A DNA stretch of 64,000 bases from Tectiglobus sp965247245. Lineage in GTDB: Bacteria; Pseudomonadota; Alphaproteobacteria; Rhizobiales; Hyphomicrobiaceae. Numbering within the stretch: the first letter of the stretch is position 1; each line of letters begins with the position of its first letter. The stretch lies in assembly GCA_965247245.1 (NCBI GenBank), contig CBDFGV010000003.1, forward strand, positions 3,968,001-4,032,000, read 5' to 3'. Under the pieces are notes generated by a model that was given only the letters and a program-made list of their open reading frames with translations, was not told the origin of the DNA and did no database searches. Shown in pieces: positions 41,535 through 50,667 of the stretch. The translations under genes were made by a program, and so were the position numbers.

Positions 41535-43097
41535 TCAGGCTAGCCGCTGTGACAATGGGCTTTCGTCCATCAGGGCGATGAGGTGATGGTTCATTCGCTC
41601 CGCAAATTCATTGCGGATATCGCGATGCGCATCACTGTCCCATAGATTGTGCGTCTCGTTGGGATCATTTTGCAAGTCGTATAGCTCACCCCAATCCTGA
41701 TCCTTGTAGATTGTGAATCGCCAGCGGTGCGTGACCAGGGCGCGAACGCGAGGCGGTTTTTCGAATCCTAAACGCGCCATGCTGTCGTTGTACTCGATCA
41801 GAACCTCCTGCCTAACGTCCCCATGGTCCGTTACCGCCGACAGGAAACTCCGGCCTTGGTTGCCGTGGTAGGGAGCGAGACCCGCACGCTCTAATATTGT
41901 TGAGCCGAGATCGACAGTGCAGGCCAGTGAATGTGAGACATGTTCGGTGCGTCCGGCTGGATCGGACCAAATGAATGGCACACGCGTAATGCTCTTAAAT
42001 GGCATTGAGCCTTTCAACAGCAGATTAAAGTCACCGAGGTAGTCACCGTGATCGGAGTTGAAACAAACCACCGTGTTCTCGTGCTGACCGCTGGAATTGA
42101 GACAATTCATGATCTGCCCGATGGCATCATCAACACATGTGATCATCCCGGCGGTGAGTGCCTTGGCTTCCCGGACTTGGCGGTCATCAATCATCATCGC
42201 CGTTTGCGGTGACAACTGGCCGGCACCGGCCTTCCAGTTCTCGTGCAGCCATGCCATCGGCGGGACTGGGTTCTTGTGCGCAGAGTAAGGGAGATCGACC
42301 TCAAACGCATCGGGCGCGTACATGTCCCAGTACTTGCCGGGTGGATTGAACGGATGGTGTGGGTCAGGAAACGAAACAAAAGCGAAGAACGGTTGATCGT
42401 TGTTAGCGCGAGACTTTAGATAGTCGATGGCGCGGTCACGAACGAATGCTGTCGGATAGAGATCTTCGGGTATCGGCGTCCGGTAGGCCTGCGGGCACGA
42501 ATAGTTGTGCGCGAGTTCGTTCGCTGGATCATGCAGGGACTCCCAGTCAGGCGCCGCCTCTCGAAACCACTGTTGATAGTGACCACCGCACTTGTCGCCA
42601 TGGCTGGTCACCATGTCGACATGCTGAAATCCATAGTAGGGCGTCGCGATCTCGTAGCGACCATCGGATTGGTAGCGTTCAGGTTCCTCATGACGATAAT
42701 CGCGGGCATCGTCCTTCCATGCCTCGCTGATCGGTCCGGTTTCGGGCATGTCAGAGCGCTTCGGGGGCAGCTCCGTAAACGGCTGCAGATGGCTCTTGCC
42801 GATGGCAGCCGTGGCGTAACCGCCGGCCGCCAGGACATCGACAAAGGTGTTGGCTGACTGCTGCAGATAGCACCCGTTGTACCGCAGGCCGTGCACGGTG
42901 GGGTAGCGCCCCGTCAGAAGTGACGCGCGGTTCGGCATGCAAACCGGAGATGCGACATGGAAGTTCTCGAAGCGTGTTCCCTGCGCAGCGATGGCGTCGA
43001 TGTGCGGTGTCTTGACGACCGGGTGACCATAGCAACCGAGCCAGTCGGCCCGCTGCTGGTCAGTGATAAAGAACAGAAAGTTTGGCCGGTCGGTCAT
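41535..43097 (-). CDS. type I sulfatase
   Basis: Alkaline-phosphatase superfamily hydrolase of 520 residues. N-terminal ligands are in RPNFLFFITDQQRADWLGCY, the formylglycine motif is CMPNRASLLTGRYP at residue 53 (CxPxR with Asn in place of Ser), and the C-terminal metal site is VVCFNSDHGDYLGDFNLLLK. The substrate could be a sulfate or a phosphonate/phosphate monoester, since related enzymes act on both. It needs a formylglycine-generating or anaerobic maturase that is not in the window. It is 27 bases upstream of the HD gene, probably co-transcribed. Confidence 0.9.
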   Translation of the reverse strand: MTDRPNFLFFITDQQRADWLGCYGHPVVKTPHIDAIAAQGTRFENFHVASPVCMPNRASLLTGRYPTVHGLRYNGCYLQQSANTFVDVLAAGGYATAAIGKSHLQPFTELPPKRSDMPETGPISEAWKDDARDYRHEEPERYQSDGRYEIATPYYGFQHVDMVTSHGDKCGGHYQQWFREAAPDWESLHDPANELAHNYSCPQAYRTPIPEDLYPTAFVRDRAIDYLKSRANNDQPFFAFVSFPDPHHPFNPPGKYWDMYAPDAFEVDLPYSAHKNPVPPMAWLHENWKAGAGQLSPQTAMMIDDRQVREAKALTAGMITCVDDAIGQIMNCLNSSGQHENTVVCFNSDHGDYLGDFNLLLKGSMPFKSITRVPFIWSDPAGRTEHVSHSLACTVDLGSTILERAGLAPYHGNQGRSFLSAVTDHGDVRQEVLIEYNDSMARLGFEKPPRVRALVTHRWRFTIYKDQDWGELYDLQNDPNETHNLWDSDAHRDIRNEFAERMNHHLIALMDESPLSQRLA

Positions 43098-43232
43098 GTC
43101 GGAATCCGCTGATCCATTGGGAAGACACCCAATGATGATCGCGATTTAAGCCTCGGGCAACCGGCTATTTCCCACGGCGCCGTCGCCCACACACCAGGTT
43201 CCCAAAGGTTCCGCCAACTTCTGGATTGGCAC

Positions 43233-43640
43233 CTACTGCGCCGGAATCGAGAACGGCTTGCCTTTATCAACGATATGCGTCGTCACGGCCTGGATCGCGT
43301 TCGAGCCCGTCACCGTGAAGCCACCATGCACCTTGCCACGCGGGAAGTGGATGGTTTGGCCGGCTTCGAACTTGATTGGCGGAAGACCGGGAACACTGGC
43401 TGTTCCACCTTCGGTGACGTAGACGAACTCATCGCCGTGATGGGAATGGCGCAGAACCTTGCCTCCCGGAGCAATAGTCACGCGAGTGACAATCACTTCC
43501 GTTTTGTCACTGCCGGCAAGGTCGACGCGCTTGAGAACTTCGCGTTGGATGAGGTCGCTGGCGCTCACCGTCGCAGAGAAGCCTGCGACGGCAGCCAACA
43601 TTATCCCGAAGCAGCAAGTGAGGACTCGTATCGTTTCCAT
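43233..43640 (-). CDS. secreted cupin-domain protein
   Basis: Protein of 135 residues. A signal peptide (METIRVLTCCFGIMLAAVAG, cleavage near TVSA) precedes a single cupin: motif 1 GGKVLRHSHHGDEFVYVTEG with histidines and glutamate for metal, motif 2 GQTIHFPRGKVHGGF. Export to the periplasm and the metal ligands suggest a sugar- or small-molecule-binding or isomerase role; no specific activity can be assigned. Start at the ATG at 43640 with AAGGA about 9 bases upstream; the frame to 43787 overlaps the SMP-30 gene. Confidence 0.82.
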   Translation of the reverse strand: METIRVLTCCFGIMLAAVAGFSATVSASDLIQREVLKRVDLAGSDKTEVIVTRVTIAPGGKVLRHSHHGDEFVYVTEGGTASVPGLPPIKFEAGQTIHFPRGKVHGGFTVTGSNAIQAVTTHIVDKGKPFSIPAQ

Positions 43641-43678
43641 CGCATTATCCTTCGGCTGCAGCGGCGGTTGACGAACGC

Positions 43679-44659
43679 TTAGCCGCCGGCAACACCTTGC
43701 GTATTCGTATAGAGCGCATAGAGCGACTGGCTGGCTGCCATGAACAAGCGGTTGCGTTGCAGGCCACCAAAGCACACGTTGGCGCACCGCTCCGGCAGCC
43801 TGATACGCCCGATCTGGTCGCCGTCTGGCGCGAAGATCGCCACGCCATCTAGCTCGGGATCACCCATGCCCCAGCCGCACCAAAGATTGCCTTCGATATC
43901 AACGCGGAAACCGTCGGGTGTCCCCTTGCCGGCATCGACAAACACGCGCTTGTTGGTGACTGATTTACCATCGGAGCTGACGTCGTAGGCCAGGATCTTA
44001 CGGTTCGGCACACCGCGGGATTCGATAATGTACAGGATACTCTCATCAGGAGAGAACGCGAGCCCGTTCGGTCCTAGAACATCGTCAGCTACGACTGTCG
44101 CTTCACCCGTCTCCGGATCAAGCCGATAAACGTTGGGGTTAACTTCGGACTCTGACTTGTAGCCTTCGTAGTTACCCAGAATTCCAAACAATGGATCGGT
44201 GAACCACACCGTGCCATCGGATTTGACGACGACATCGTTTGGCGAATTCAGGCGATTGCCTTGGTAACTGTCCATGAGAACCGTGATGTTACCGTCATAC
44301 TCAGTGCGAACCACGCGCCGTTCGCCGTGCTGACAGCTCACCAGGCGACCTTGCCGATCTCTGGTATTGCCGTTCGAGAAATCAGTCGGCTTGCGAAAGA
44401 CGCTGACCTCACCTGTTTCTTCTTCCCATTTGAGGATGCGATTGTTGGGGATGTCGCTCCACAACAGGTAGCGTCCGTCGCCGAACCAGACCGGGCCCTC
44501 GGCCCAACGACATCCGGTATACAGACGCTCAACCGCAGCCGGGCCGATCCTCAACGCATCGAAGCGCGGGTCCAGTGATTCAACGAGCGGATCAGGATAG
44601 CGTGGATGTTCCCTCCAGCCGGAGGATTTGGCATGCGATGTCGGTTCTGAAAGCTTCAC
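43679..44659 (-). CDS. SMP-30/gluconolactonase family protein
   Basis: Six-bladed beta-propeller of about 326 residues. Motifs are ERLYTGCRWAEGPVWFGDGR (calcium-ligand glutamate), NSPNDVVVKSDGTVWFTDPL (asparagine and aspartate), LGPNGLAFSPDESILYIIES and GTPDGFRVDIEGNLWCGWG. Family enzymes open sugar lactones, giving aldonic acids, consistent with oxidation of a sugar-like substrate by the nearby GMC enzyme. I prefer the GTG at 44659 (GAGGG 8 bases upstream) over the ATG at 44698. The cupin gene follows 38 bases downstream. Confidence 0.88.
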   Translation of the reverse strand: MKLSEPTSHAKSSGWREHPRYPDPLVESLDPRFDALRIGPAAVERLYTGCRWAEGPVWFGDGRYLLWSDIPNNRILKWEEETGEVSVFRKPTDFSNGNTRDRQGRLVSCQHGERRVVRTEYDGNITVLMDSYQGNRLNSPNDVVVKSDGTVWFTDPLFGILGNYEGYKSESEVNPNVYRLDPETGEATVVADDVLGPNGLAFSPDESILYIIESRGVPNRKILAYDVSSDGKSVTNKRVFVDAGKGTPDGFRVDIEGNLWCGWGMGDPELDGVAIFAPDGDQIGRIRLPERCANVCFGGLQRNRLFMAASQSLYALYTNTQGVAGG

Positions 44660-44789
44660 GGCTGGTTCCCTCGGACAATTATCTGTTGGTGTGATCATAC
44701 TTTAAGAGCAACGCCGACAAAGTAAAACGCGCGCAAAACTGCGCGCGTCACTATCGACCGCCTGATAAGCTGGTTCCCGCTGCGCTCGT

Positions 44790-45338
44790 CTACGGCTCCA
44801 GCTCGGTATCCCAATAGAGATAGTCCAACCAACTGTCGTGAAGATAGTTGGGCGGGAACGAGCGGCCGTTGCGGTGCAATTCATGCACCGTCGGGCGATA
44901 AGGCTTTTGCTTCGGGAACATGCCACAGGCCTTAGGCAACGCATTCGCCTTGCGCAGATTACAGGGCGAGCACGCGGCTACCACGTTGTCCCATCGCGTC
45001 TGTCCACCGCGCGACCGCGGTATCACGTGGTCGAACGTGAGATCTTCCGTCGAACCGCAGTACTGGCACGTGAAGCGATCGCGCAAAAACACGTTAAATC
45101 GTGTAAACGCCGGATAAAGCGCCGGTTTCACGTAGGTCTTGAGCGATACCACGGATGGCAGGCGCATCTCGAAGGATGGGCTGCGAACGCAATGGTCATA
45201 CTCAGAAACAATGTTGACCCGGTCCATGAACACCGCCTTCACCGCTTCCTGCCAGCTCCACAACGAGAGCGGGTAATAGCTAAGCGGGCGGAAATCCGCG
45301 TTAAGGACCAATGCCGGGCTGCTTTCCGGCCGTGTCAT
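44790..45338 (-). CDS. HNH endonuclease domain protein
   Basis: Protein of about 183 residues with a C-terminal HNH nuclease fold: RFTCQYCGSTEDLTFDHVIP, RSRGGQTRWDNVVAACSPCN, LRKAN. The two CxxC pairs bind structural zinc, and DHV plus the asparagine and following residues are the catalytic core. The N-terminal part (ALVLNADFRPLSYYPLSLWS, WQEAVKAVFMDRVNIV) is the conserved head of this chromosomal HNH family, usually unlinked to phage genes. Biological role unknown. Start at the ATG at 45338; upstream ATGs in frame lack a better site. Confidence 0.87.
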   Translation of the reverse strand: MTRPESSPALVLNADFRPLSYYPLSLWSWQEAVKAVFMDRVNIVSEYDHCVRSPSFEMRLPSVVSLKTYVKPALYPAFTRFNVFLRDRFTCQYCGSTEDLTFDHVIPRSRGGQTRWDNVVAACSPCNLRKANALPKACGMFPKQKPYRPTVHELHRNGRSFPPNYLHDSWLDYLYWDTELEP

Positions 45339-45504
45339 TGTCATTCCAGTCAATGTTCGTGCTTCCCGTAATCCAGTTCCTCTGGAGAAGAGATACGCAC
45401 GTCGCACTCATGCATGAGGCGGATACTAGACTTCCGTGTCAGATCTGTGAAGCCTCACTCCATTCTTAACGAGAATCGTGTTTTTTACTCAACACCTTGC
45501 AAAA

Positions 45505-46155
45505 TTACACTTCTGGCAGATGCTCGGCGAGAAAGTCGCCGGCCAGCAATAATCCCTGTTCATCGATGCCATGCCCGAGCCCCGGTCGAATATGCCATTC
45601 AACACGGATCCCGGCATCGCTTAGCGCATCTCTAGCGGTGTGGATCGCATCAACATCGATCACGTCATCATCCGCACCGTGAATCAGCTGAACAGGCGGA
45701 CGAGATGTTAGCTCTGTGGATAAATGCTCTGGACCGGCAAGCCGTCCCGACAGCCCAACGATGGCCGCGAGCGAATCGCTGCGCCGCAATCCCGTATGCA
45801 GAGCCATCATTGTGCCTTGGCTAAAGCCGACGAGGGCCAACTTATCTGCACTTAGTTCATAACGCTCCAGAACTTCATCGATATAGGTATTCAGCACGGG
45901 CGCAGCGTGATTGACGCCCTGCCAGAACTCATCCGCCGATCTTGTGCTCAGACCAAACCATTGCAGGCCGCCAAAGCCGAAAAACGGGATCTCTTCAGGC
46001 GCATTGGGGGAGAGGAACACGGTCTGGGGGAAGCGATCCCGCCAATATCCAGCAAGATCAATCAGATCATCCCCGTTGGCACCATAGCCGTGCAGTAGGA
46101 TGACGGCGCTTGCGACTTTGCCTTGAGGTTCGACTTTGGGGCCATTCAGGATCAT
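45505..46155 (-). CDS. carboxylesterase/phospholipase-like alpha/beta hydrolase
   Basis: Alpha/beta hydrolase of 216 residues. The oxyanion loop is VILLHGYGANGDDLIDLAGY, the nucleophile elbow is LALVGFSQGTMMALHTGLRR (Ser in GFSQG), the acid is in VQLIHGADDDVIDVDA and the histidine in IRPGLGHGIDEQGL. This is the acyl-protein thioesterase/YpfH type of small esterase acting on short acyl esters. It is a single minus-strand gene; its 5' end is near the region upstream of the plus-strand membrane gene. Confidence 0.9.
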   Translation of the reverse strand: MILNGPKVEPQGKVASAVILLHGYGANGDDLIDLAGYWRDRFPQTVFLSPNAPEEIPFFGFGGLQWFGLSTRSADEFWQGVNHAAPVLNTYIDEVLERYELSADKLALVGFSQGTMMALHTGLRRSDSLAAIVGLSGRLAGPEHLSTELTSRPPVQLIHGADDDVIDVDAIHTARDALSDAGIRVEWHIRPGLGHGIDEQGLLLAGDFLAEHLPEV

Positions 46156-46332
46156 AAACGCCTCGATCGTCCGACGACTTCATTTCAGCTCACTGGTAGC
46201 ATCGGCAAACCGCCCTCGTACAAGGAAAAATTCTATCGCGAATTGCAGTGCTTGTGTGGTTGTCACAGACCTGCGATATCGACCGCGCAGACGAAAATGC
46301 ACACAAATTGTGCAGCAACGGGGAGTTCAATT

Positions 46333-46728
46333 ATGTCACCTGCAGAAACCGCACTACTTATCAAAGTGCTGGTCGGAGCCGGAATTCTGTTTGTTATCGG
46401 CTATATCGGCAACTTGCTGTCGTTCTCAAATCGCTTCGTCAATGCCCTGGTCACCGCAATCGTCTTTGCTGTGATCTATGGTGCGCTCATCTACTTCATC
46501 GATAGCGCGACGCTGCCACCCGACTTACAGCAGATCAGCCAGGAACAGTGGATCCTGGTTATCGGAATGTCGGCCGTACTGGTCTTTGTCATCGACTTTG
46601 TCGCCAACATGCTGACGTTCTCCAGCCGCTTCTGGAATGCGTTCATGACAGCGCTCGTGTTCGCTGTGCTTTTCGCAGCATTGGTCTACGCGACAGGCGG
46701 CGTGCCGACAGCTGGCACTGCAGCTTAA
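46333..46728 (+). CDS. four-helix membrane protein with internal duplication
   Basis: Membrane protein of 131 residues with no name known to me. Four hydrophobic segments form two halves that repeat: residues 27-54 (NLLSFSNRFVNALVTAIVFA) and 92-119 (NMLTFSSRFWNAFMTALVFA), with 17 of 28 positions identical. Each half has N-x-L-[ST]-F-S-x-R-F-x-N-A between its two helices. It starts at the ATG at 46333 with GGGAG 7 bases upstream. The longer frame from 46123 is antisense to the esterase start and not supported. A hairpin at 46739 follows. Confidence 0.75.
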   Translation: MSPAETALLIKVLVGAGILFVIGYIGNLLSFSNRFVNALVTAIVFAVIYGALIYFIDSATLPPDLQQISQEQWILVIGMSAVLVFVIDFVANMLTFSSRFWNAFMTALVFAVLFAALVYATGGVPTAGTAA

Positions 46729-46738
46729 GCCACATTCT

Positions 46739-46764
46739 GCCGGGCACTCACGGCAATGCCCGGC
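46739..46764. terminator. hairpin between convergent membrane gene and argG
   Basis: GCCGGGCA (46739-46746) and TGCCCGGC (46757-46764) pair perfectly across a 10-base loop. It sits in the 53-base space between two converging genes. Neither side has a T-tract, so it may be a weak terminator or a 3'-end protecting hairpin for both. Confidence 0.5.
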
Positions 46765-46781
46765 TAGGTCGAGAAACGGAT

Positions 46782-48005
46782 TTATCGGCGGTTGCGCATC
46801 TCGAGGGTGCGCAGCCGCAACGCGTTGAGCTTGATAAAGCCTTCCGCATCCTGCTGGTCGTAGGCGCCCTGGTCATCTTCGAATGTCACCAGGTCTCCCG
46901 AGTAGAGTGACTGGCCGCTCTCGCGTCCGATGACGATGACATTGCCCTTGTAGAGTTTGAGGTGCACCGTTCCCGACACCTTCTCCTGGCTCTTATCAAT
47001 CAACGCCTGCAGCATATCCCGCTCAGGGCTGAACCAGAAACCATTGTAAATCAGTTCCGCATAGCGCGGCATCAGCTCGTCTTTGAGATGGGTTGCGCCA
47101 CGGTCGAGCGTGATCGATTCAATCGCCCGGTGTGCTTGCAAGAGAATGGTGCCGCCCGGTGTTTCATAAACACCGCGGGACTTCATTCCGACAAAACGGT
47201 TTTCGACCAGATCAATGCGACCGATGCCGTTGTCCCGGCCGAGATCGTTGAGCTTGGCCAGGATGGTTGCAGGGCTTAATGTCTGCCCGTCAATGCTGAC
47301 GGCATCACCTTTTTCGAAACCGATTGAAATTGTGGTTGGCTTGTCGGGGGCTTCTTCAGGGCTGATGGTCCGCTGATAGACAATGGGCGGCGGCTCGACA
47401 GCCGGGTCTTCCAGCACTTTGCCTTCCGAGGACGAATGCAGAAGGTTCGCATCGACCGAGAACGGTGCCTCGCCCTCTTTATCCTTTGCGATCGGGATCT
47501 GATGGGTTCTGGCAAAGTCGAGCAGTGCTTCGCGGCCTGAGAACGACCACTCCCGCCAAGGGGCGATGATCTTGATACCGGGTTCCAAGGCGTAGTAGCC
47601 GAGCTCAAAACGGACCTGATCATTGCCCTTGCCGGTTGCGCCATGACAGACGGCATCGGCACCGGTCTGGCGGGCAATCTCGATCTGCTTCTTCGAGATC
47701 AAAGGTCGCGCAATTGACGTTCCTAGAAGGTAGATCCCCTCATATAGGGCATTGGCGCGAAACATCGGGAACACATAGTCCCGAACGAACTCTTCGCGCA
47801 GGTCCTCAATGAAGATGTTCTCGGGCTTGATGCCAAGCATCTCGGCCTTCTTGCGCGCAGGACCAAGTTCCTCGCCCTGACCGAGGTCGGCGGTAAATGT
47901 AATGACCTCAGCGCCATACTCTTCCTGCAACCACTTCAGGATGATCGAGGTATCCAGACCACCTGAGTAGGCAAGTACAACTTTCTTAACCGATGTATCT
48001 GGCAC
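46782..48005 (-). CDS. argG: argininosuccinate synthase
   Basis: Enzyme of 407 residues joining citrulline and aspartate with ATP in arginine synthesis. The ATP-binding PP-loop is VVLAYSGGLDTSIILKWLQE. Further motifs are YLLGTSIARPLISKKQIEIA, DAVCHGATGKGNDQVRFEL, NLLHSSSEGKVLEDP and GRIDLVENRFVGMKSRGVYE. The C-terminus GFIKLNALRLRTLEMRNRR is usual. It is a single gene, divergent from the carbonic anhydrase; argH is not nearby. Confidence 0.97.
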   Translation of the reverse strand: MPDTSVKKVVLAYSGGLDTSIILKWLQEEYGAEVITFTADLGQGEELGPARKKAEMLGIKPENIFIEDLREEFVRDYVFPMFRANALYEGIYLLGTSIARPLISKKQIEIARQTGADAVCHGATGKGNDQVRFELGYYALEPGIKIIAPWREWSFSGREALLDFARTHQIPIAKDKEGEAPFSVDANLLHSSSEGKVLEDPAVEPPPIVYQRTISPEEAPDKPTTISIGFEKGDAVSIDGQTLSPATILAKLNDLGRDNGIGRIDLVENRFVGMKSRGVYETPGGTILLQAHRAIESITLDRGATHLKDELMPRYAELIYNGFWFSPERDMLQALIDKSQEKVSGTVHLKLYKGNVIVIGRESGQSLYSGDLVTFEDDQGAYDQQDAEGFIKLNALRLRTLEMRNRR

Positions 48006-48172
48006 GACTTTTCCCCGTTCTGGCGGATTATGTTGGGCAGACCGACGGAACTAGCGGAACTTGGCGTGATCGGCAACCGGACTCTGCAATTAACCGACTT
48101 CGGACGACGATACGCCCGGATCTGCGACCGTAAGGCTCTGATTTTGCGTTGCGCTACTTGGCAGAGGCTCGT

Positions 48173-48826
48173 ATGTCGAAAATTATGACTGGATTTCCCG
48201 ACAAGCTCCTGCAGGGCTATTCTGAGTTCAAGGATGGCAGGCTCACCAATGAGCGCGAGCGCTACCGTGTCCTCAGCGAACAGGGCCAAAAGCCCGAGAC
48301 GATGATCATCGCCTGTTGCGATTCACGCGCCGCGCCTGAGACCATATTTAATACGGCACCGGGCGAGATCTTTGTCGTCCGCAACGTGGCCAATCTCGTC
48401 CCACCCTACAAACCGGATGGAGAATATCATTCCACGTCTGCAGCTTTGGAATTCGCAGTCCAGGCGCTCAAGGTCAGCAACGTCGTAGTCATGGGCCACG
48501 GCCGCTGCGGCGGCATCTCGGCGGCACTGGACCCGGCAACGGAACCCTTGTCTCCCGGTGATTTTATTGGTCGGTGGATGGATCTGCTGACGCCTGCCGC
48601 CGAGGCGGTCAATGCCAACGATTGGATGACAAGCACGGAGCGCCAGACGGCGCTGGAGCGCATCTCAATTCGGCATTCGGTTGAAAACCTACGAACATTT
48701 CCCTGCGTTCAAATTCTTGAAAGCAAAGACCGGCTCAAGTTGCACGGCGCCTGGTTTGACATTTCGACCGGCGAACTCTGGGTCATGGATAGCGAAACGG
48801 GTGACTTTAAGCGGCCAGATAACTAG
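48173..48826 (+). CDS. beta-class carbonic anhydrase
   Basis: Zinc enzyme of 217 residues interconverting CO2 and bicarbonate. Zinc ligands are Cys and Asp/Arg dyad in IIACCDSRAAPETIFNTAPG, and His and Cys in VVMGHGRCGGISAAL. The sequence VRNVANLVPPYKPDGEYHST, SAALEFAVQAL is typical of the plant-type beta class. Start at the ATG at 48173 (MSKIMTGFPD) with GAGG upstream rather than the longer frame from 48149. Bicarbonate supply for carboxylations, including carbamoyl phosphate for arginine made by the adjacent argG pathway, is a plausible but unproven link. Confidence 0.93.
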   Translation: MSKIMTGFPDKLLQGYSEFKDGRLTNERERYRVLSEQGQKPETMIIACCDSRAAPETIFNTAPGEIFVVRNVANLVPPYKPDGEYHSTSAALEFAVQALKVSNVVVMGHGRCGGISAALDPATEPLSPGDFIGRWMDLLTPAAEAVNANDWMTSTERQTALERISIRHSVENLRTFPCVQILESKDRLKLHGAWFDISTGELWVMDSETGDFKRPDN

Positions 48827-48941
48827 CCCTGAGGACCTGGCTGCTGAGGCCTGATGGATTTGTGAGGCGAGTTGAGTTTCCATTGCGGGTGCTGGCCGAT
48901 ATGGTTCTTGCAACCTTGGACAAATGCCCCGTCGAGAGCTC

Positions 48942-49529
48942 ATGAACGTTGTCAAAAAATTCTGCATTGTCGCGATCGTGCTAACCGCGTTGGTGCTCGG
49001 CGGGCTGCACAACGTCGTTGCCAACGACGGATATTCTCTTCCGAAGCTAGAGCAAACGATTGCCAAGCGCTTTCCAACTGTCGACTCCCTGAGCCTGCAG
49101 CAGTTCCAAGCAGGGCACCAGGGCAAGCAGGATGTCATCGTTCTAGATGTTCGTGAGGCAGGAGAATTCGACGTCAGCCGCCTTACGCATTCAGAGCGGG
49201 TTGATCCCGGTATCTCGAAGTCGGAGTTCCTGAAGCGCTTTGCCGGCAAAGCCCAAGGCAAAACGTTTGTCCTTTATTGCTCTGTTGGTTATCGCAGCTC
49301 GAAACTTGCTGCCAGCATCCAGCAAAGTCTCAAGCAGGCCGGCGCTCGCGGCGTCTACAATCTTCAAGGCGGAATTTTCGCCTGGCACAACGACAAGAAG
49401 CCATTGGTCAAAGCGGACAAGACGCCGACGCGCCTCGTACACCCATACAGCGCTAAATGGGGCCGCTACCTGACCAATCGCGATTTGACCAGTTACGGCC
49501 AATCCACGGGCTGGCGGATTTTCAACTGA
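48942..49529 (+). CDS. exported rhodanese-like domain protein
   Basis: Protein of about 195 residues. A hydrophobic N-terminal segment (VVKKFCIVAIVLTALVLGGL) acts as signal or anchor. A rhodanese domain follows: VIVLDVREAGEFDVSRLTHS, GKTFVLYCSVGYRSSKLAAS with the active-site cysteine in CSVGYRS, and YNLQGGIFAWHNDKKPLV. The six-residue CxxGYR loop fits sulfur transfer or persulfide handling in the periplasm. The start may also be the ATG at 48924. It ends 20 bases from the convergent GlxA regulator. Confidence 0.85.
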   Translation: MNVVKKFCIVAIVLTALVLGGLHNVVANDGYSLPKLEQTIAKRFPTVDSLSLQQFQAGHQGKQDVIVLDVREAGEFDVSRLTHSERVDPGISKSEFLKRFAGKAQGKTFVLYCSVGYRSSKLAASIQQSLKQAGARGVYNLQGGIFAWHNDKKPLVKADKTPTRLVHPYSAKWGRYLTNRDLTSYGQSTGWRIFN

Positions 49530-49549
49530 TGGGATAGGCGCCCGGGCGA

Positions 49550-50554
49550 TCAGTCCGCCTTGGCGCCCCGCCGCTCGGCGCTGGGCGTCCGACGGAAGTG
49601 CTCGTGGTAGCTCTTCGAAAAGTGTGAGGCAGATACGAACCCGCACGCCATCGCGACAGACAGGATCGGCATGCTCGTCTGTAGCAACAGGAAGCGCGCG
49701 CGCTCGAGCCGTACGGTCAGGTAATGCCGCGTCGGCGAATGCCCGAGATACTTCGAGAACAACCGTTCCAACTGCCGTGTCGAAATCCCTTCCTGGCGGG
49801 CCAGTTCGGCACAACTGACAGGGCTGTCGACGGTTTCTTCCATGCGCTTCACAACAGAAAGCAGTTTCGGATGCGCGACACCGAGACGACTACGAAGATC
49901 CATGCGCTGGCGCTCATCCGACTCCCGCATGCGGTGGTGAACAAGCATGTCGGTAATCTGTGCCGCTAACTCCGGGCCGTACTCCCTGGAGATCAGAGCC
50001 AACATCATATCGATGGCCGCGGTTCCACCGGCGCACGTGAACCGGTTGCGGTCGATCTCGAACAGCTCCTGCGAGACATCAAGATCCGGGAAATCTGAAA
50101 CTAAGCTCGGGTAGTCTTCCCAGTGGATCGTTGCCTGGTAGCCATTTAGCAGCCCGGCCTTGGCCAAAACGTAGGTGCCGGTGCATACGGCGCCGACGGC
50201 AGAGCCAAACGAGCTCATCCGGCGCAAAACGGCGATAAGCTCCTTGTGGTCGTATTTTGGGACACGTTCGCCAGCGCACACGATGGTTGCTGAAAACTTC
50301 TCAGCCGACCGAAAGGTACCCTCGGCGTTAATCGTCAGGCCGTTGGAGGCCCGCACCGGTTCACCATCAATCGAAAGTAAGCGCCAGTCGTAAAGTGTCC
50401 GCCCGGCGCAGCGATTGGCGATCCGCATCGGTTCAACAAGCGCCGTGAACGCCATCATAGAAAAGTCCGGCACCATCATCAGGCCGAAGGTGCAAACCTC
50501 GTCAAATCGCCTGAAGAAGCCAGCCGAATCCAGCGATGTTGTCCTGATGTCCAA
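49550..50554 (-). CDS. GlxA family AraC-type regulator, GbdR-like
   Basis: Regulator of 334 residues. Residues 15-200 form a DJ-1/PfpI-like sensor (TFGLMMVPDFSMMAFTALVE, GAVCTGTYVLAKAGLLNGYQ, FTCAGGTAAIDMMLALISRE), and the C-terminus is an AraC DNA-binding pair of helix-turn-helices (CAELARQEGISTRQLERLFS, ILSVAMACGFVSASHFSKSY). This is the class containing GbdR and CdhR, which activate glycine betaine, dimethylglycine and carnitine catabolism. The soxBDAG operon 5 kb away in this window is a plausible target, but the RND genes lie between. The ligand is inferred, not shown. Confidence 0.87.
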   Translation of the reverse strand: MDIRTTSLDSAGFFRRFDEVCTFGLMMVPDFSMMAFTALVEPMRIANRCAGRTLYDWRLLSIDGEPVRASNGLTINAEGTFRSAEKFSATIVCAGERVPKYDHKELIAVLRRMSSFGSAVGAVCTGTYVLAKAGLLNGYQATIHWEDYPSLVSDFPDLDVSQELFEIDRNRFTCAGGTAAIDMMLALISREYGPELAAQITDMLVHHRMRESDERQRMDLRSRLGVAHPKLLSVVKRMEETVDSPVSCAELARQEGISTRQLERLFSKYLGHSPTRHYLTVRLERARFLLLQTSMPILSVAMACGFVSASHFSKSYHEHFRRTPSAERRGAKAD

Positions 50555-50667
50555 TGCGCCAGCCCTTCAACCGGAAGCTTGTCATCGAATTGATACGCAA
50601 GACATTATCAATTGCAATTCAGAAGTTTCATGCTGGCATCAAAACTTTAACGCTGAATTGTGAAAAG

